The translations under genes and the position numbers were made by a program. Source: Isoetes taiwanensis (lineage: Eukaryota > Streptophyta > Lycopodiopsida > Isoetales > Isoetaceae). From it: DNA of 64,000 nucleotides. Shown one piece after another: positions 22,968 to 33,878 of this stretch. The stretch is from the NCBI GenBank assembly GCA_021234155.1, contig JAJEKV010000113.1, positions 1,647,237 to 1,711,236 on the forward strand, written 5' to 3'. The notes beneath the pieces are model-generated. The model was not told the origin of the DNA, searched no databases, and was given only the letters and a program-made list of their open reading frames with translations. Positions within the stretch are counted from its first letter, which is position 1. The number at the start of each line of letters is the position of its first letter.

Positions 22968-25562
22968 TTCTCCCCACCTTGAGCCGATGCTGTCTGCAGC
23001 ATCGCGAGTCTCCCCGCCTTGGAAACTTGCATGATCTCTGCTAGACTAAATTTACATGTATGCAATTATTATACAATTACCTTAGGGTAATATTAGATGG
23101 TTACTATTATATCATAAATTTTATCACAACATCTACTTTAATTATCAAACCTCTAAGATATGCCTTAGTACAATTATTGAGGTAATAACTCTAATTTAGA
23201 CAATATTTTGATTCTATATCATATATCTAAGGTTTTCATCATCCGGTCCAAGTATTACGCATGCGACTCAATTTGCCATTTGGTAATGTATCAACCTTCC
23301 AAGTATATACTTACAGTTGCTATACTTAAAATAAGACAATAAAATGACTATATTTACAAGGACTTTCAAGGTCATTCACATGTCATTGGGGGAGTATACA
23401 TCCGCAGGAAGGTTTAATTAACATTTTATTTACGCAATATCATTACTATCTAATCTATATTTTTACGATATATCTACCCAATGCAACTCTGTACAATTAT
23501 TATTACCGGCTTTAACTTATCTCAACAAGACATATTAAGGGTTATAAGACATCTGCTCATGTGGGGTGCTCCCAATTGCCCCCCCACATAAATTTACTTG
23601 AATTGTACAATTTATGTGGTTTAAGGGATCCACTTCCCTAAGTTAATCTCCTAGGAGCTAGACTACTAGCTTATTCCTAGGTACGAATGCATGCAATCGA
23701 CCACAACTGAAGGAAATTATGCTTTTCCCACGTGGCCTATGACTTTATGCGTCCCATCCTGCTTATTTAATTATGCCCTTCTAGACTGCTTACACATGTT
23801 ACCTAACGACGTGAGGAATTGCAAAATTCCTTTCATGCATCCTAGGACAATAAACGAAGTGAATGCGATCTCTCCACCTTGGCTCACGCGTGTCCTAACG
23901 CTAAACACACTCCCCTATTAAGCCAGCATCGACCAACTGGGTGGTGACTCAACCCCCTAAGGTGCAGGTAGCTTCACTCATAAGATTGATCCCCCACTTT
24001 TTTTATAATCAAAGTGGCCCTGCTTCCCTCCATGACGTTGTATACAGCATCATAGCTCTCCCCACCTTAAGAGATTAAATGTTTCTTACTTATTACATCA
24101 TTTTATTAGCCTTGGCTAAACCTAACTTACTGACCTGTCATGATGAATGGAGCCATCATGTTTAGCTAACCGTTCATACATTTATAGGTTACTAAGTTAT
24201 TTAGAATAACTCTAGGTTTTATTGTTATGACATTTCCTTTGGTCTTCCAGGACCATGCAATTAAATATACTTCTTGTTTTAAATGCACCTATATATATTT
24301 TAATCTCATATTCTAGAGATTCCCCCTTTCTTTGTTATTAAACTCTTGAAATACTCCCACCAATTGAGTTGATATCATCATAACAAGTTGGTCAGACTTG
24401 TTAGTTTACTTCTTTTCATTCGGTTGGATTATTCCTTGGATTTACTAGCTTTATACCTGGTCAACATTATCCTCATAATGATTCCTTCTTAGCGAGGTGA
24501 ACAAGCTCACAAAGTGGTTGCTGTTAACGATCATATATAAGTTAGTTACTCCTGTGCATTTCCTTCCCAATCTTGACACTGAGTTCAACCTTGGGCGATC
24601 GTTTTATGAAGAATATCCAGAAATGTCTACCAATACCATCATGGACGTTATCATCCATATGCTTATACTACTCGATTCTATGACCTTAGGTGCCCGAGCT
24701 TGCTAGGAACTCGGTCAACACCACATTAGCATACCTTATGAATTATTAAAGTAGTTTTAAGGAACCACCCTTTCTTTTTTATCTATAATTATGAGCTAAA
24801 ATGAATGCAAGACTAATCTCCCGATATAGAAAGAGGATGCTTCTTCCATCGTGGCCGTGGAGACAGTGCCCTATCATGTCTAGGATGATGTCTAATGCCT
24901 ACACATCTAGTTACTTTCGGCTTGGAGGATGGCTTTTCCTCGTGGTGGCCATAGACTATAGGTGATTCCTTATTATGCATGATCCTATATGACCTTTTTT
25001 CTCTCAATGGTGTTTATTTCCGTCTCATCAGAATTTGAGTTAAATCTACCTTCCACTCATTATCGAGTCTGCTCGCAGCGACAAGTTTACAGTCTTCAAG
25101 TTGCTCGAGAATCCAAACTTCTTGAAGGTGCGGTCCTCCTCAATGTAGAGGTCGACTTTCTTCATTAGGGGTCTTCCATTGCTGATGGCTTTGATGACGT
25201 ATTTGACGACTTGGGATCTTCTATGTCATTCCTGAAAGCCTGAAGGTGATGCTGTTGAAAATGATCCTTCATATTATACTATTCATATTAGCACCTAAAG
25301 GGTGACTCTGGATCCGATGTTGTTGTTTGTCGACTCCATCAGCATCCCCCGTGATGAGTTCTCCTCTTGTTGGTATCATGTTGCGAGGAGAGTGTCGAGG
25401 GTGTTGATTGCATCATACATAATGCATCTCTATCTTCTGGCCTGCTACACTATGGGAGGGAGGGTATAACAAAGGGAATATATATGCAAGGTTTATAGCT
25501 TGCACAATTACAAATACTACTAAGGCTATTAGGTCCCTTGGTGCCTACCCTCGAGGTATACG
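22968..25562 (-). mobile_element. probable internal region of the LTR element; no pol legible
   Basis: The region begins with the polypurine tract at 22968-22980. Two further purine-tract look-alikes follow on the minus strand, near 23011-23024 (rc of tctccccgccttgg) and near 24057-24072 (rc of ctctccccaccttaag). The rest is AT-rich with no frame above 90 codons and no integrase or RT motif. Around 25030-25250 the composition becomes more gene-like, but no protein family is recognisable. It may be a non-autonomous spacer-rich element or decayed coding sequence. Confidence 0.35.
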
Positions 25563-25646
25563 CATACTGTCGAGCCCCGCTCGCATCCCGAGGAAAAGGT
25601 AGCGCTGTGAAAGAGACACCAAGAGAACTAGAACGAAAAATCAAAC

Positions 25647-25652
25647 TTTATT
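25647..25652 (-). promoter_or_regulatory. AATAAA polyadenylation signal in LTR
   Basis: AATAAA on the minus strand, about 45 bases past the TATA box and about 80 bases before the LTR end. The matching site lies in the other LTR near 29106-29111. Confidence 0.6.
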
Positions 25653-25692
25653 GCACTTGCTTTGGTTGGAAAACCCCCAACCGTGGTTCACA

Positions 25693-25700
25693 TATTTATA
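25693..25700 (-). promoter_or_regulatory. TATA box of the LTR promoter
   Basis: TATAAATA on the minus strand, conserved in both LTRs. Upstream are three copies of the bZIP/TGA-type word GATGACGTGG (rc of ccacgtcatc at 25730-25739, 25820-25829 and 25851-25860), which suggests stress- or hormone-responsive transcription. The factor is inferred, not shown. Confidence 0.65.
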
Positions 25701-25917
25701 GTCCCAACTACCCCTTCGCCACATCATCGCCACGTCATCGAACCCCTTGGATTTCATATGCCACCTAGGCGGATCGCCAACATGACGCCTACTGCATCAC
25801 TACTGCATCATTCACCCTGCCACGTCATCAATCCTTGCCACCTCATCTTGCCACGTCATCAAGCAAAAAAAAGTGTGATTTTGTGGTTCTCAATCCTTTG
25901 GCAAAAGGTCTTGGAAT

Positions 25918-25972
25918 GGAATTGAACCTTGCACCTATCCATTAGGAGATAGAGGTCTTGCCAACTCGGCTA
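25918..25972 (-). promoter_or_regulatory. tRNA-like segment with Pol III A and B boxes inside the LTR
   Basis: On the minus strand TAGCCGAGTTGG (25961-25972) fits the A-box consensus and GGTTCAATTCC (25918-25928) fits the B box, 32 bases apart as in tRNAs and SINEs. A CTATC...GATAG pair between them resembles an anticodon arm. The T-stem and acceptor do not pair well, so it is tRNA-derived rather than a working tRNA. It is unchanged in the other LTR (29380-29434) although nearby bases differ. Confidence 0.6.
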
Positions 25973-27297
25973 CCCATCATGGTTTTAAAATAGTTAGACT
26001 TTTTTCTTTCTTAAGAGTTTTATTTTTTTCCTTAATTTTGTTCTTTCTTCTTCTGTGTTTTGCGTTTTGCAGCAGAAGATCGGCCCTTCTGTCTTTGGGA
26101 TCGAATCTTGCAGAGATGGCTTCGGCTTCTTCCCAATCAACTCCTGACGGTCTTCTAACATAATTTTTTGCATGGCCATGGCCTGATGTTGGCCTGATCC
26201 ATGCATGGTTTTTCCAGAACCGGCCCTGGCAGACCTTAATCACAATTGGGTCTCCGTATCCTTCATCGATTTGTCAAATCCGGCACCTACAGCTGCAATC
26301 TTTCCTGATGCCAAGGTCTTTAGCCCGATTCCTTTCTCAGATCCGACCTCGGGGGACTTATTCTTCCAGGGTGCCCAATCCGACCGTTTCTTATAAAGAT
26401 CTACAGATTTCTGCTGATGACAGGGTTCTGTGGTCCGGTTCTCTCCAAATCTCTCTTTCTTGCAAGCTATTTCTGGAACAATCCACGCTTTTCCTTGAAA
26501 ATTCCTTGCCTGAATCGCCCCTTTGGTCGCGACCGTCCATGGCATTGTTCTGTTTTGTTTGTAACTTGCCCCTTGTTAACAATTGTTAACAATTTTGCTT
26601 TCTTCTTTTCCTTTTATTATTTTTCAATGGTTTCTTTTCCACTTGTCTGGCCCCTTCATGTTTTTCTCATTCACCCTTTCTTGCTCGTGTCTTGTTCTTT
26701 GTCACTGGCCATAGCTTTAATTCCCGAGCTTTCCCTAAGCACTTATTTCCCTTTGGAACTTCGTGACCCGATATCTTTTCCCAAATTTTCCCTTTATCAT
26801 TGCTCTCTTGCATCCCTTGCGTCCCTTGCAGTCTTCTTTCTCCTTTTCGGTTTTAATTTTCTTTTTACCTTGCCCATAAGGCTACAACAATCCTTTTTCC
26901 TTCTTCCATGGTTATCTCTACTTCCATGGTTCTTCCAAAGGTTTTTTCCCTTTAATTCTCGTGACTTGACCCCTTTTCCTTGAGGCCTTTATTCTGTCAC
27001 GTTATCTCCATTTACCACCATAGGTATTTTTCTTCTATGGGGCTCTTCTCACGACAACCCTGTTGCTATATCATTCCTTCCCATGTTTTTCTCATGGGTA
27101 ATTCTTCTCGTAGCATATCTCTCAGGCTACTTGCTTCCTTTTTCCATATTTGCCTAGCTTTCTTCACCAAGCTAGCATGATTCCCCGAGCTATATTCTTA
27201 TTATTATGCTTTTTGCAGATTTTTGCCTCGATTTGGCAGACGACATTATTGGGGAGGAAAATGTTCCTCGTCCCGAGGAACTCAAGGTTTTTGAAAC

Positions 27298-28734
27298 TTA
27301 CCCGGGATCCCATATCTTCGAGCTAGATGTTGGCCTTGTTTCCAAATTCCTTATTTCCACTTTTGCGCACGCATCCCGTCGCGTATCTGAGTCGACTTTT
27401 ATTGCATTCAATATCTTTTCTAGTTTACCTTCAATGGCCAAATTATTGTTGGCTATAATTGCGTCTTCTCGCTCCTCCTCTTTGATATCATATGGCATTT
27501 CAAGTTGCAAGATAATCTGGTATAGTGAGTTCTTCACCACTTGTTCGTTGATGTTCTTTAGTACTTCCAAATCTTTTTGCTTCAAGGCATTCACTTTATC
27601 CTTGTGAGCTTTAAAAGCCTCTAGAGATAATGCTCTAGATTCAATTCCTTTCTTGTGTCTTGCTTGCTCTTTGTTCTCTCTCACTAAATTGTCATCCTTT
27701 GCCTTTCTTTGCAAAACCCTCTTCTCGCTTTGCTTGCCATCCTTTGTTTCACTAACCTTCTCATCTCGGTCCTCCATCTTGTTTAATTTCTCGTTGCACA
27801 CAATACTAAGAACTCCTTCCTTTTTTTTTGAATTCAATTGCTTCTTTTCCATGTCTAACCATTCTTCCTCTTGTTTTTCGCAATTCTTATGCATCAATTT
27901 CGTATGGTAGTCCTCATCGTATTTTTCCGTCTCAGTTTGTTCGCTCTTGTGCGTTGATCTGCTCTCTTCATCAACTACTTTGCATATGTCCTTCTCTTCT
28001 TGGCAATCTCTTATGGCTATATCAATTTTATTGCTCGCATCAGCCCGATTTGGCTTGTCGACCAGCTTCTCGTGAACTGGATGTTGCTCTATTAGGACGG
28101 CCTTAGTCACGTGTTGTATGGGCTCCAAATGTTGAAAATCGGCGGCCTTTTGTTCTTCCCTCTTTTCAGGCCCGGAATCTCCAATCGAACTCTCCTCAAG
28201 CGATTTTGAGGCTGCATGCGTAGCTTTATGGTAACGGCAGGTCAACAAGTCAGCCTCTTCATCCAATACTTCTAATTCTTGCCATGTAAGAAAAATGAGT
28301 TGCTGACACTCCACGCAAAATCGTATTGTCTCCTCATTGTCCAAATTTGTGAGTATCTGCTTTTGAATCATCTCGTCTTCTTGGGTATTGCAGGTCCCAC
28401 AATGTGAATGGTACACAAATTCTACTGGGCAATATTTTGCAATATGTCCGTACTGGTGACATCTCCAACATTGTACAAATTTTCTTTGTTGCATGATAGA
28501 CATCGTTTGTTGCATCTCGAGCACTTTCCCAGACAACTATCTAAGCACGTCTTCTTTGAACTTATTTATGACCACTTCTGGTATTGAAACTTCCATGGAT
28601 ACTGTTGACCTTTGAGGATGCACTAATGCTGCAGTTCCATGGGTTGCTACTGCTGCTGCGACTTGATGAAGATGGACTTGATCCACAATCAAGCCTCGTT
28701 GCATAAGAGCAAAGTAATCAACTTGTCCACTCAT
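27298..28734 (-). pseudogene. gag-like zinc-knuckle protein with an in-frame amber codon
   Basis: The frame starts at ATG 28734, runs 65 codons to TAG at 28537-28539, then continues in the same frame for 412 codons to TAA at 27298-27300. Shortly after the amber codon comes CWRCHQYGHIAKYC, a perfect CX2CX4HX4C zinc knuckle, the RNA-binding motif of retroelement nucleocapsids. Two more Cys pairs follow (HCGTC and FCVEC). The remaining ~300 residues are rich in Glu, Lys, Gln and Asp, probably long helices or coiled coil. No classical capsid domain is obvious. The protein would package element RNA into particles. The amber codon lacks a known plant read-through context, so the copy is probably broken, unless the codon is a sequence error. 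Confidence 0.7.
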
Positions 28735-29003
28735 AATTCCCTTCTCTCGAAACTTGTCAATGGCTCTAATGTTTCTTTTGCACTTTGTTCATGGTGCAAT
28801 TTAATTTAATTTATTCTCTTTCCTTGTCGACACTGCCTGGTAACAATTCTCTTGTGCTCTTCCTTGGATTCCGTTCCTCGCACGTACATACATCGATGGA
28901 GGGAGTTGGCCCGGCTCTTTCTTTGGCCGTGGCTTGGCTCCCCTTCTCTATCTGATGTTGTCGGCTTTCTTGAACAGATCTCCTTTCACGAGCACCACGA
29001 TTG

Positions 29004-29023
29004 ATTTCCCGGCCAGTGCACCA
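29004..29023 (-). promoter_or_regulatory. primer binding site resembling tRNA-Gly 3' end
   Basis: Six bases inside the right LTR, the minus strand reads TGGTGCACTGGCCGGGAAA. This is complementary to a tRNA ending CCCGGCCAGTGCACCA. Plant tRNA-Gly(GCC) ends in a very similar CCCGGCTGGTGCACCA from memory, with two mismatches. Most plant LTR elements use initiator Met tRNA, so this primer choice is less common. Confidence 0.5.
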
Positions 29024-29029
29024 CTTTTA

Positions 29030-30705
29030 TGTCGAGCCCATTTCATGGCAGAAAAAAAGGTGGCGTGAAAGAGACACCAAAGAGAACTAGAGCGAAAAAT
29101 CAAACTTTATTGCACTTGCTTTGGTTGGGAAAACCCCAATGCGTGGTTCACATATTTATAGTCCCAACTACCCCTTAGCCACATCATCATGCCCGTCATG
29201 TCAGAACCCTTGGTTTCATATGCCACCTAGGCGGATCGCCAACATGGCCCCCTCTTTGCATCACTCTTGCATCATTCACCTGCCCACGTCATCAATCCTT
29301 GCCACCTCATCTTGCCACGTCATCAAGCAAAAAAGTGTGATTTTGTGGTTCTCAATCCTTTGGCAAAAGGTCTTGGAATGGAATTGAACCTTGCACCTAT
29401 CCATTAGGAGATAGAGGTCTTGCCAACTCGGCTACCCATCATGGTTTTAAAATAGTTAGACTTTTTTCTTTCTTAAGAGTTTTATTTTTTTCCTTAATTT
29501 TGTTCTTTTCTTCTTACGTGTTTTTTCGTTTTGCGGCAGAAGATCGGCCCTTCTGTCTTTGGGATCGAATCTTGCGGAGATGGCTTCGGCTTCTTCCCAA
29601 TCAACTCGGACGGTCTTCTAACATAATTTTTTGCATGGCCATGGCCTGATGTTGGCCTGATCCATGCATGGTTTTCGAAACCGGCCCTGGCGGACCTTAA
29701 TCACAATTGGGTCTCCGTATCCTTCATCGATTTGTCAAATCCGGCACCTACGGCTGCAATCTTTCACGATGCCAAGGTCTTTAGCCCGATTCCTTTCTCG
29801 AGATCCGACCTCGGGGGACTTATTCTTCGGGGTGCCCAATCCGACCGTTTCTTATAAAGATCTACAGATTTCTGGCGATGGCGGGGTTACGTGGTCGGTT
29901 CTCTCAAATCTCTCTTTCTTGCAAGCTATTTCTGGAACAATCCACGCTTTTCCTTGAAAATTCCTTGCCTGAATATCCCCCTTTGGTTAGCGACCCGTCC
30001 ATGGCATTGTTCTGTTTTGTTTGTAACTTGCCCCTTGTTAACAATTGTTAACAATTTTGCTTTCTTCTTTTCCTTTTATTATTTTTCAATGGTTTCTTTT
30101 CCACTTGTCTGGCCCCTTCATGTTTTTCTCATTCACCCTTTCTTGCTCGTGTCTTGTTCTTTGTCACTGGCCATAGCTTTAATTCCCGAGCTTTCCCTAA
30201 GCACTTATTTCCCTTTGGAACCGTGACCGATATCTTTTCCCAAATTTTCCCTTTATCATTTGCTCTCTTGCATCCCTTGCGTCCCTTGCAGTCTTCTTTC
30301 TCCTTTTCGGTTTTAATTTTCTTTTTACCTTGCCCATAAGGCTACAACAATCCTTTTTCCTTCTTCCATGGTTATCTCTACTTCCATGGTTCTTCCAAAG
30401 GTTTTTTCCCTTTAATTCTCGTGACTTGACCCCTTTTCCTTGAGGCCTTTATTCTGTCACGTTATCTCCATTTACCACCATAGGTATTTTTCTTCTATGG
30501 GGCTCTTCTCACGACAACCCTGTTGCTATATCATTCCTTCCCATTTTTTTCTCATGGGTATTTCTTCTCGTAGCATATCTCTCAGGCTACTTGCTTCCTT
30601 TTTCCATATTTGCCTAGCTTTCTTCACCAAGCTAGCATGATTCCCCGAGCTATATTCTTATTATTATGCTTTTTGCAGATTTTTGCCTCGATTTGGCAGA
30701 CGACA
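29030..30705 (-). repeat. 5' LTR of the gag-only element
   Basis: 1,676 bp; the promoter copy by orientation. It carries the same TATA, AATAAA, Pol III boxes (29380-29434) and two clear ACGT-core words (29284-29293, 29315-29324). Its left ~950 bp differs from the other LTR mainly at CTG, CAG and CG words. For example, cctgacgg becomes ggacgg and ttccaggg becomes ttcgggg. Confidence 0.85.
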
Positions 30706-30710
30706 CATAC

Positions 30711-30805
30711 TCTATAGCAGCGTTATTGATGTTCCTCCTAGTGCGCTGGGAGTTGAAGATGTATCTTCTCCTATTCGTATGTCTTGGTGTTGGACTAGCA
30801 GCCTT
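30711..30805. other. sequence between the gag-only element and the LINE duplication
   Basis: This is the right flank of the insertion site. Joined to the left flank across the 5-bp duplication, the plus-strand frame stays open for about 95 codons (from after a TAA near 25425 to a TAG near 30850), but has no ATG and no motif. Confidence 0.3.
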
Positions 30806-33800
30806 GAACCTGAAGAAGTGGTTGGAGTAGAAACGTTTCTGGATCTCTAGTCGTTCTTTCTTCGTACTTGTTTGTTTGTTCGAATTAGGAACGATGAATC
30901 TTGATTTTGAACTATAATTTTGCTTCTTTATCCCATCCTTTGGCAGTCGAGTTGATGGAGTTTCTTGACAAGAGAGGCCCTCATCCCCCAAAGTAATGTT
31001 TTTGTCATTGAATTTCATCTATAGCTGCCTTAAAAGGTTCTAACTTAAGTATACGGTTAAGGTACTCTCAAATGGTACAAGAAATCAGTCAAACATTACT
31101 TAATTAGTTCTACTCCTTTAGATTAGTATCCACCCCATCCTTTGCTTGCTTCTTCGTACTTGTTGCATATTCCTCGTTGTGGCTGACTTCGAGGTTGATT
31201 GAGATGCTGCTACTATAGTCAGAGTAACCTTCATATCCGCTTCAAGCTCGTCATTCGAATTCGCGAAGAGTGTTCCTCGATGTGACCCCCTTGACTGGAA
31301 AATGCTCTTATTTGAATATCTTACTCGAAATGCAGAACGCATTGACTACTCGACGTATTTTGTATAGTACTTGTAAGGACGTCTAAAATCCTACCATAGC
31401 ATTGTTGCCATGACGCCAACATAATGACACAAAAGTGCCACTAACGAATGTTGTATGCTCCCATTTTGTTTTGATGATTGTATAGAGTAGTGTTTTTTCT
31501 TTTAAATATGGTTGTATCCCATTGTAAAGACATCAAAATAGCTTTATCACATTCTATAGATACTTAAGGCATAGTTATGGCACAGATAAGAATTCAAAAC
31601 CTTCACCTATATACTCCCTGACTATGTGGAATTGGTAACTCTATGGTTTCTAAGTAGGCGATCTGTGTGAGATTCAAAAATTAAGATTATTGATAGAGGG
31701 GCAAAAAGGCTTATTCATTAAGTTCATATAGTTGGCAAATGTGGTAGAAGATGAAAGGCTTCTCCACAAAAATTTGGCCGAATTGATCTCATTATTTTCT
31801 TGAAGGGAAACCTACTATGTATAGTGGCAATTTTTCAAAAATTCAAAAATATAGCAATTTTTAGATAAATAGCCACTAAAATCAACAACTTCTTTGCATA
31901 TGTTCATGTGCATGATCTCAACCCGGTATTTTGGGAACCTGAATGTCTAAAATCTATATTTTCCTCAATTGGCTCCTATATCTAGGTTGAACGTAGACCA
32001 GAAAGACCTCCTATCCCCCTTGAACTCACTTTCCAGGATATGTTTGAGGTGGATCAATTCTTGCTTTTAAGATGGAATTGGTTGCCTCCTATTTGTTCTA
32101 TTTGTAGGAAACGCTTACATGGAGGAGGAAGATGTGTTTTGGCAATGGACTTCCTATTCATGCGAAGCGAGGTATGGGCCGGGGGGATACTAGTTCTAAA
32201 TATGAAGGTCACCCGCATGGTCGCCCTCAGGGTAACATAAATGGAAGTGCGAGAAGAATTCGGAGGCGACAACTGATCAGAAAATAAATTGCCAAGGCCA
32301 ATAAGGAATTGGAAGAGGCATATAAAAATATTAAAAAGCAAAAAGAATCATGCTCTACAGTGGATACATTAAAGGTTTTAAATAAGGGAATTATGACTAA
32401 AGGGGTTTCTTTCAACACATCTGCTATGGTTAAAACCTATGACAAGTATAAACCCCTTGACCAGGTTTAATTTGACAAAGTTACAATGATCAAGGCAAAA
32501 CATGCCCGAACTATGGATTGGGATTGTTTGATCTCGAAGGATTTTCACTCAAGTTCGGCATCTTCGGATGATATAGCTCTATAGCCAGCTAAAGAAAGTA
32601 CGCCTGTCACAGCTGACCCAGGTATATGTATCCCTTATGGCCAGCACTACCTAGTCCTCTAGTTCAGTGCCCCTGCCAGAAGCTGAGAGGGAGGAGATTA
32701 GCTCCCCTCTCATCTGCAAGAATAGATATAAGGTGGAAATATTGACGAAGACCTTGACGAAACTGTTCACTCTATGACCACTATCATAACTAAGGATAAG
32801 GAAGGGAATGGACACTTACAAGATGGTATATAAGAATCACATCAGGTCCAAAAAGATGTATCTCCCACCATTGTTCCACCAACCTTGCCCTCTAGCTTTC
32901 CCCAAAGTGACCTTGTCCCCCAAATTGTTGTTGACCTCTCGGTAGACCCCTACACCAATCATACTTCCATCAATCTTGGCCTTTCAAAACTTACATCACT
33001 GACTTTTGATATCTATCACACCCCCATTACTGATCTACCTGGTAAATATAGTAAGTCAACTGTGGACTTAGTCAGTAGGATCGTCTCTGAAGCAATGGAT
33101 GTCAATCCTCTCAAATCTAAGTCCATCACCCCCAAGGGCAGTAAGACTGGTGACGAGGAGGATGCTGAGTGAATCCAGGTAAGTGATCATCACCCTGTTT
33201 GTCTTAATCCACATCCAGCATTCCAAGACAATTCAAAGGAGTGGTTGGGAGGAAGAGGTGCAAATTATTCCCTCCTCTTTGTCCTCCGAGTCCCCTTTTC
33301 TGCTGAATGTGACTCTGTGCAATCCTCATGTCCTGTGACTGAGGTTTATAATATTGAACAAGGTCTAGAGGCCCTGCAACAGAAGTTAGATGATCTAAAT
33401 GCTACCCAAAACCTAGCAAAACAAGATACAATTGTCCCTAATTCTGAGGAAGATATTAGCAGTAGTCCCTTCCATGATATCTCTAACATAAAAGATAGGA
33501 ATCAAGAAGAGGTTGAAAGGTAGGAATCCTACCCCCTCTAACCTTTCAGTTAATGAGGAATCTTCTGCCCATGCATACAACACCAGAAGCAAATCCTCAA
33601 CCTATGGGTTGAGGAAACTCACCTATTGAAGGATTCCCTTTCTCTCTTTTCTCGTCTCCCTTTTAATGAGGATCTTGACCTGGAACTTGAGGGGCATTAA
33701 GGGGCCTACCAAGAGAAGAAGGTTTATTGCCTTTGTCAGAGAATTCAAGTCGGACGTTATTATGGTCGAGAACCTGAGACTTCCTACTTTTGACTCTGCT

Positions 33801-33870
33801 AATGGGGGTGAATGGATTAGGCACAGTATAACTTCACCTTTAGTCCTGCGGATGGTACTAAAGGTGGCCT
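30806..33870 (+). mobile_element. LINE 5' region, tandem copy 1
   Basis: About 3.06 kb repeated at 33871-36911 with an offset near 3,061 bp. It spans an upstream leader, ORF1 and the first ~60 codons of ORF2 endonuclease. Copy 1 breaks off after the FSPADGTKGGL part of the endonuclease and returns to the start of the unit, so it cannot make ORF2. Confidence 0.8.
31740..33172 (+). pseudogene. LINE ORF1 (DUF4283-like and zinc knuckle), copy 1
   Basis: Plus-strand pieces in several frames match the order of plant L1 ORF1. First comes a DUF4283-like part with NPVFWEPECLKSI near 31920, then ERRPERPPIPLEL. Next is CSICRKRLHGGGRC at 32094-32135, a CX2CX4HX4C zinc knuckle. A long hydrophilic tail follows, including an open frame at 32885-33172. 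ORF1 proteins bind LINE RNA and form particles. In-frame stops (for example a TAG in the ECLKSI segment) and frame changes break the gene. Confidence 0.65.
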
Positions 33871-33878
33871 TGAACTGA
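33666..33878 (+). pseudogene. LINE ORF2 endonuclease start, copy 1
   Basis: ATG at 33666 opens MRILTWNLRGIKGPTKRRRF, the standard start of an L1 apurinic/apyrimidinic-type endonuclease, with the metal-binding Asn of WNxRG. The next block reads IMVENLR, where active enzymes have the catalytic Glu in a QET motif; the Glu is kept but the neighbours are changed. A frame slip follows, and the unit then ends and returns to the leader. Confidence 0.75.

Larger units (their letters stand above)
25568..27245 (-). repeat. 3' LTR of the gag-only element
   Basis: 1,678 bp, TG...CA ended. Read on the minus strand, it holds an upstream purine-rich U3, a tRNA-like stretch with Pol III boxes (25918-25972), three ACGT-core bZIP words, TATAAATA at 25693-25700 and AATAAA at 25647-25652. 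The copy at 29030-30705 is nearly identical over its last ~690 bp (26560-27245) but differs in about 30 places over the first ~950. No convincing polypurine tract is visible on the minus strand at its edge (27246 onward); the purine-rich run there is on the plus strand. Confidence 0.85.
25563..30710 (-). mobile_element. complete gag-only LTR retrotransposon (TR-GAG-like), TSD CATAC
   Basis: Two direct repeats of about 1.68 kb (25568-27245 and 29030-30705) both begin TGTCGAGCCC and end GCAGACGACA. The 5-bp word catac occurs immediately outside both ends (25563-25567, 30706-30710). The 1.78-kb interior holds a primer binding site next to the right LTR and a single zinc-knuckle frame on the minus strand, with no protease, integrase or reverse transcriptase. 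The TATA box and AATAAA signal in the LTR also point to minus-strand transcription. Non-autonomous plant elements that keep only gag are known as TR-GAGs; this has that architecture. It must borrow pol from a relative. Confidence 0.85.

Noticed and set aside
25918-25972. Functional tRNA gene
   Set aside because: The boxes fit, but the T-stem and acceptor stem do not pair and no mature 3' end is visible.
26240-27180. Several plus-strand frames of 90-190 codons
   Set aside because: They are the opposite strand of a purine-rich LTR and recur in the second LTR with frame breaks.
27206-28106. Plus-strand frames of 85-133 codons opposite the gag-like gene
   Set aside because: Shadows of the 412-codon minus-strand frame, with Ser/Phe/Leu-rich composition as expected for antisense.
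30650-31018. 122-codon minus-strand frame
   Set aside because: It crosses the element edge and the start of the LINE duplication, is not preserved in the second copy, and has no motif.
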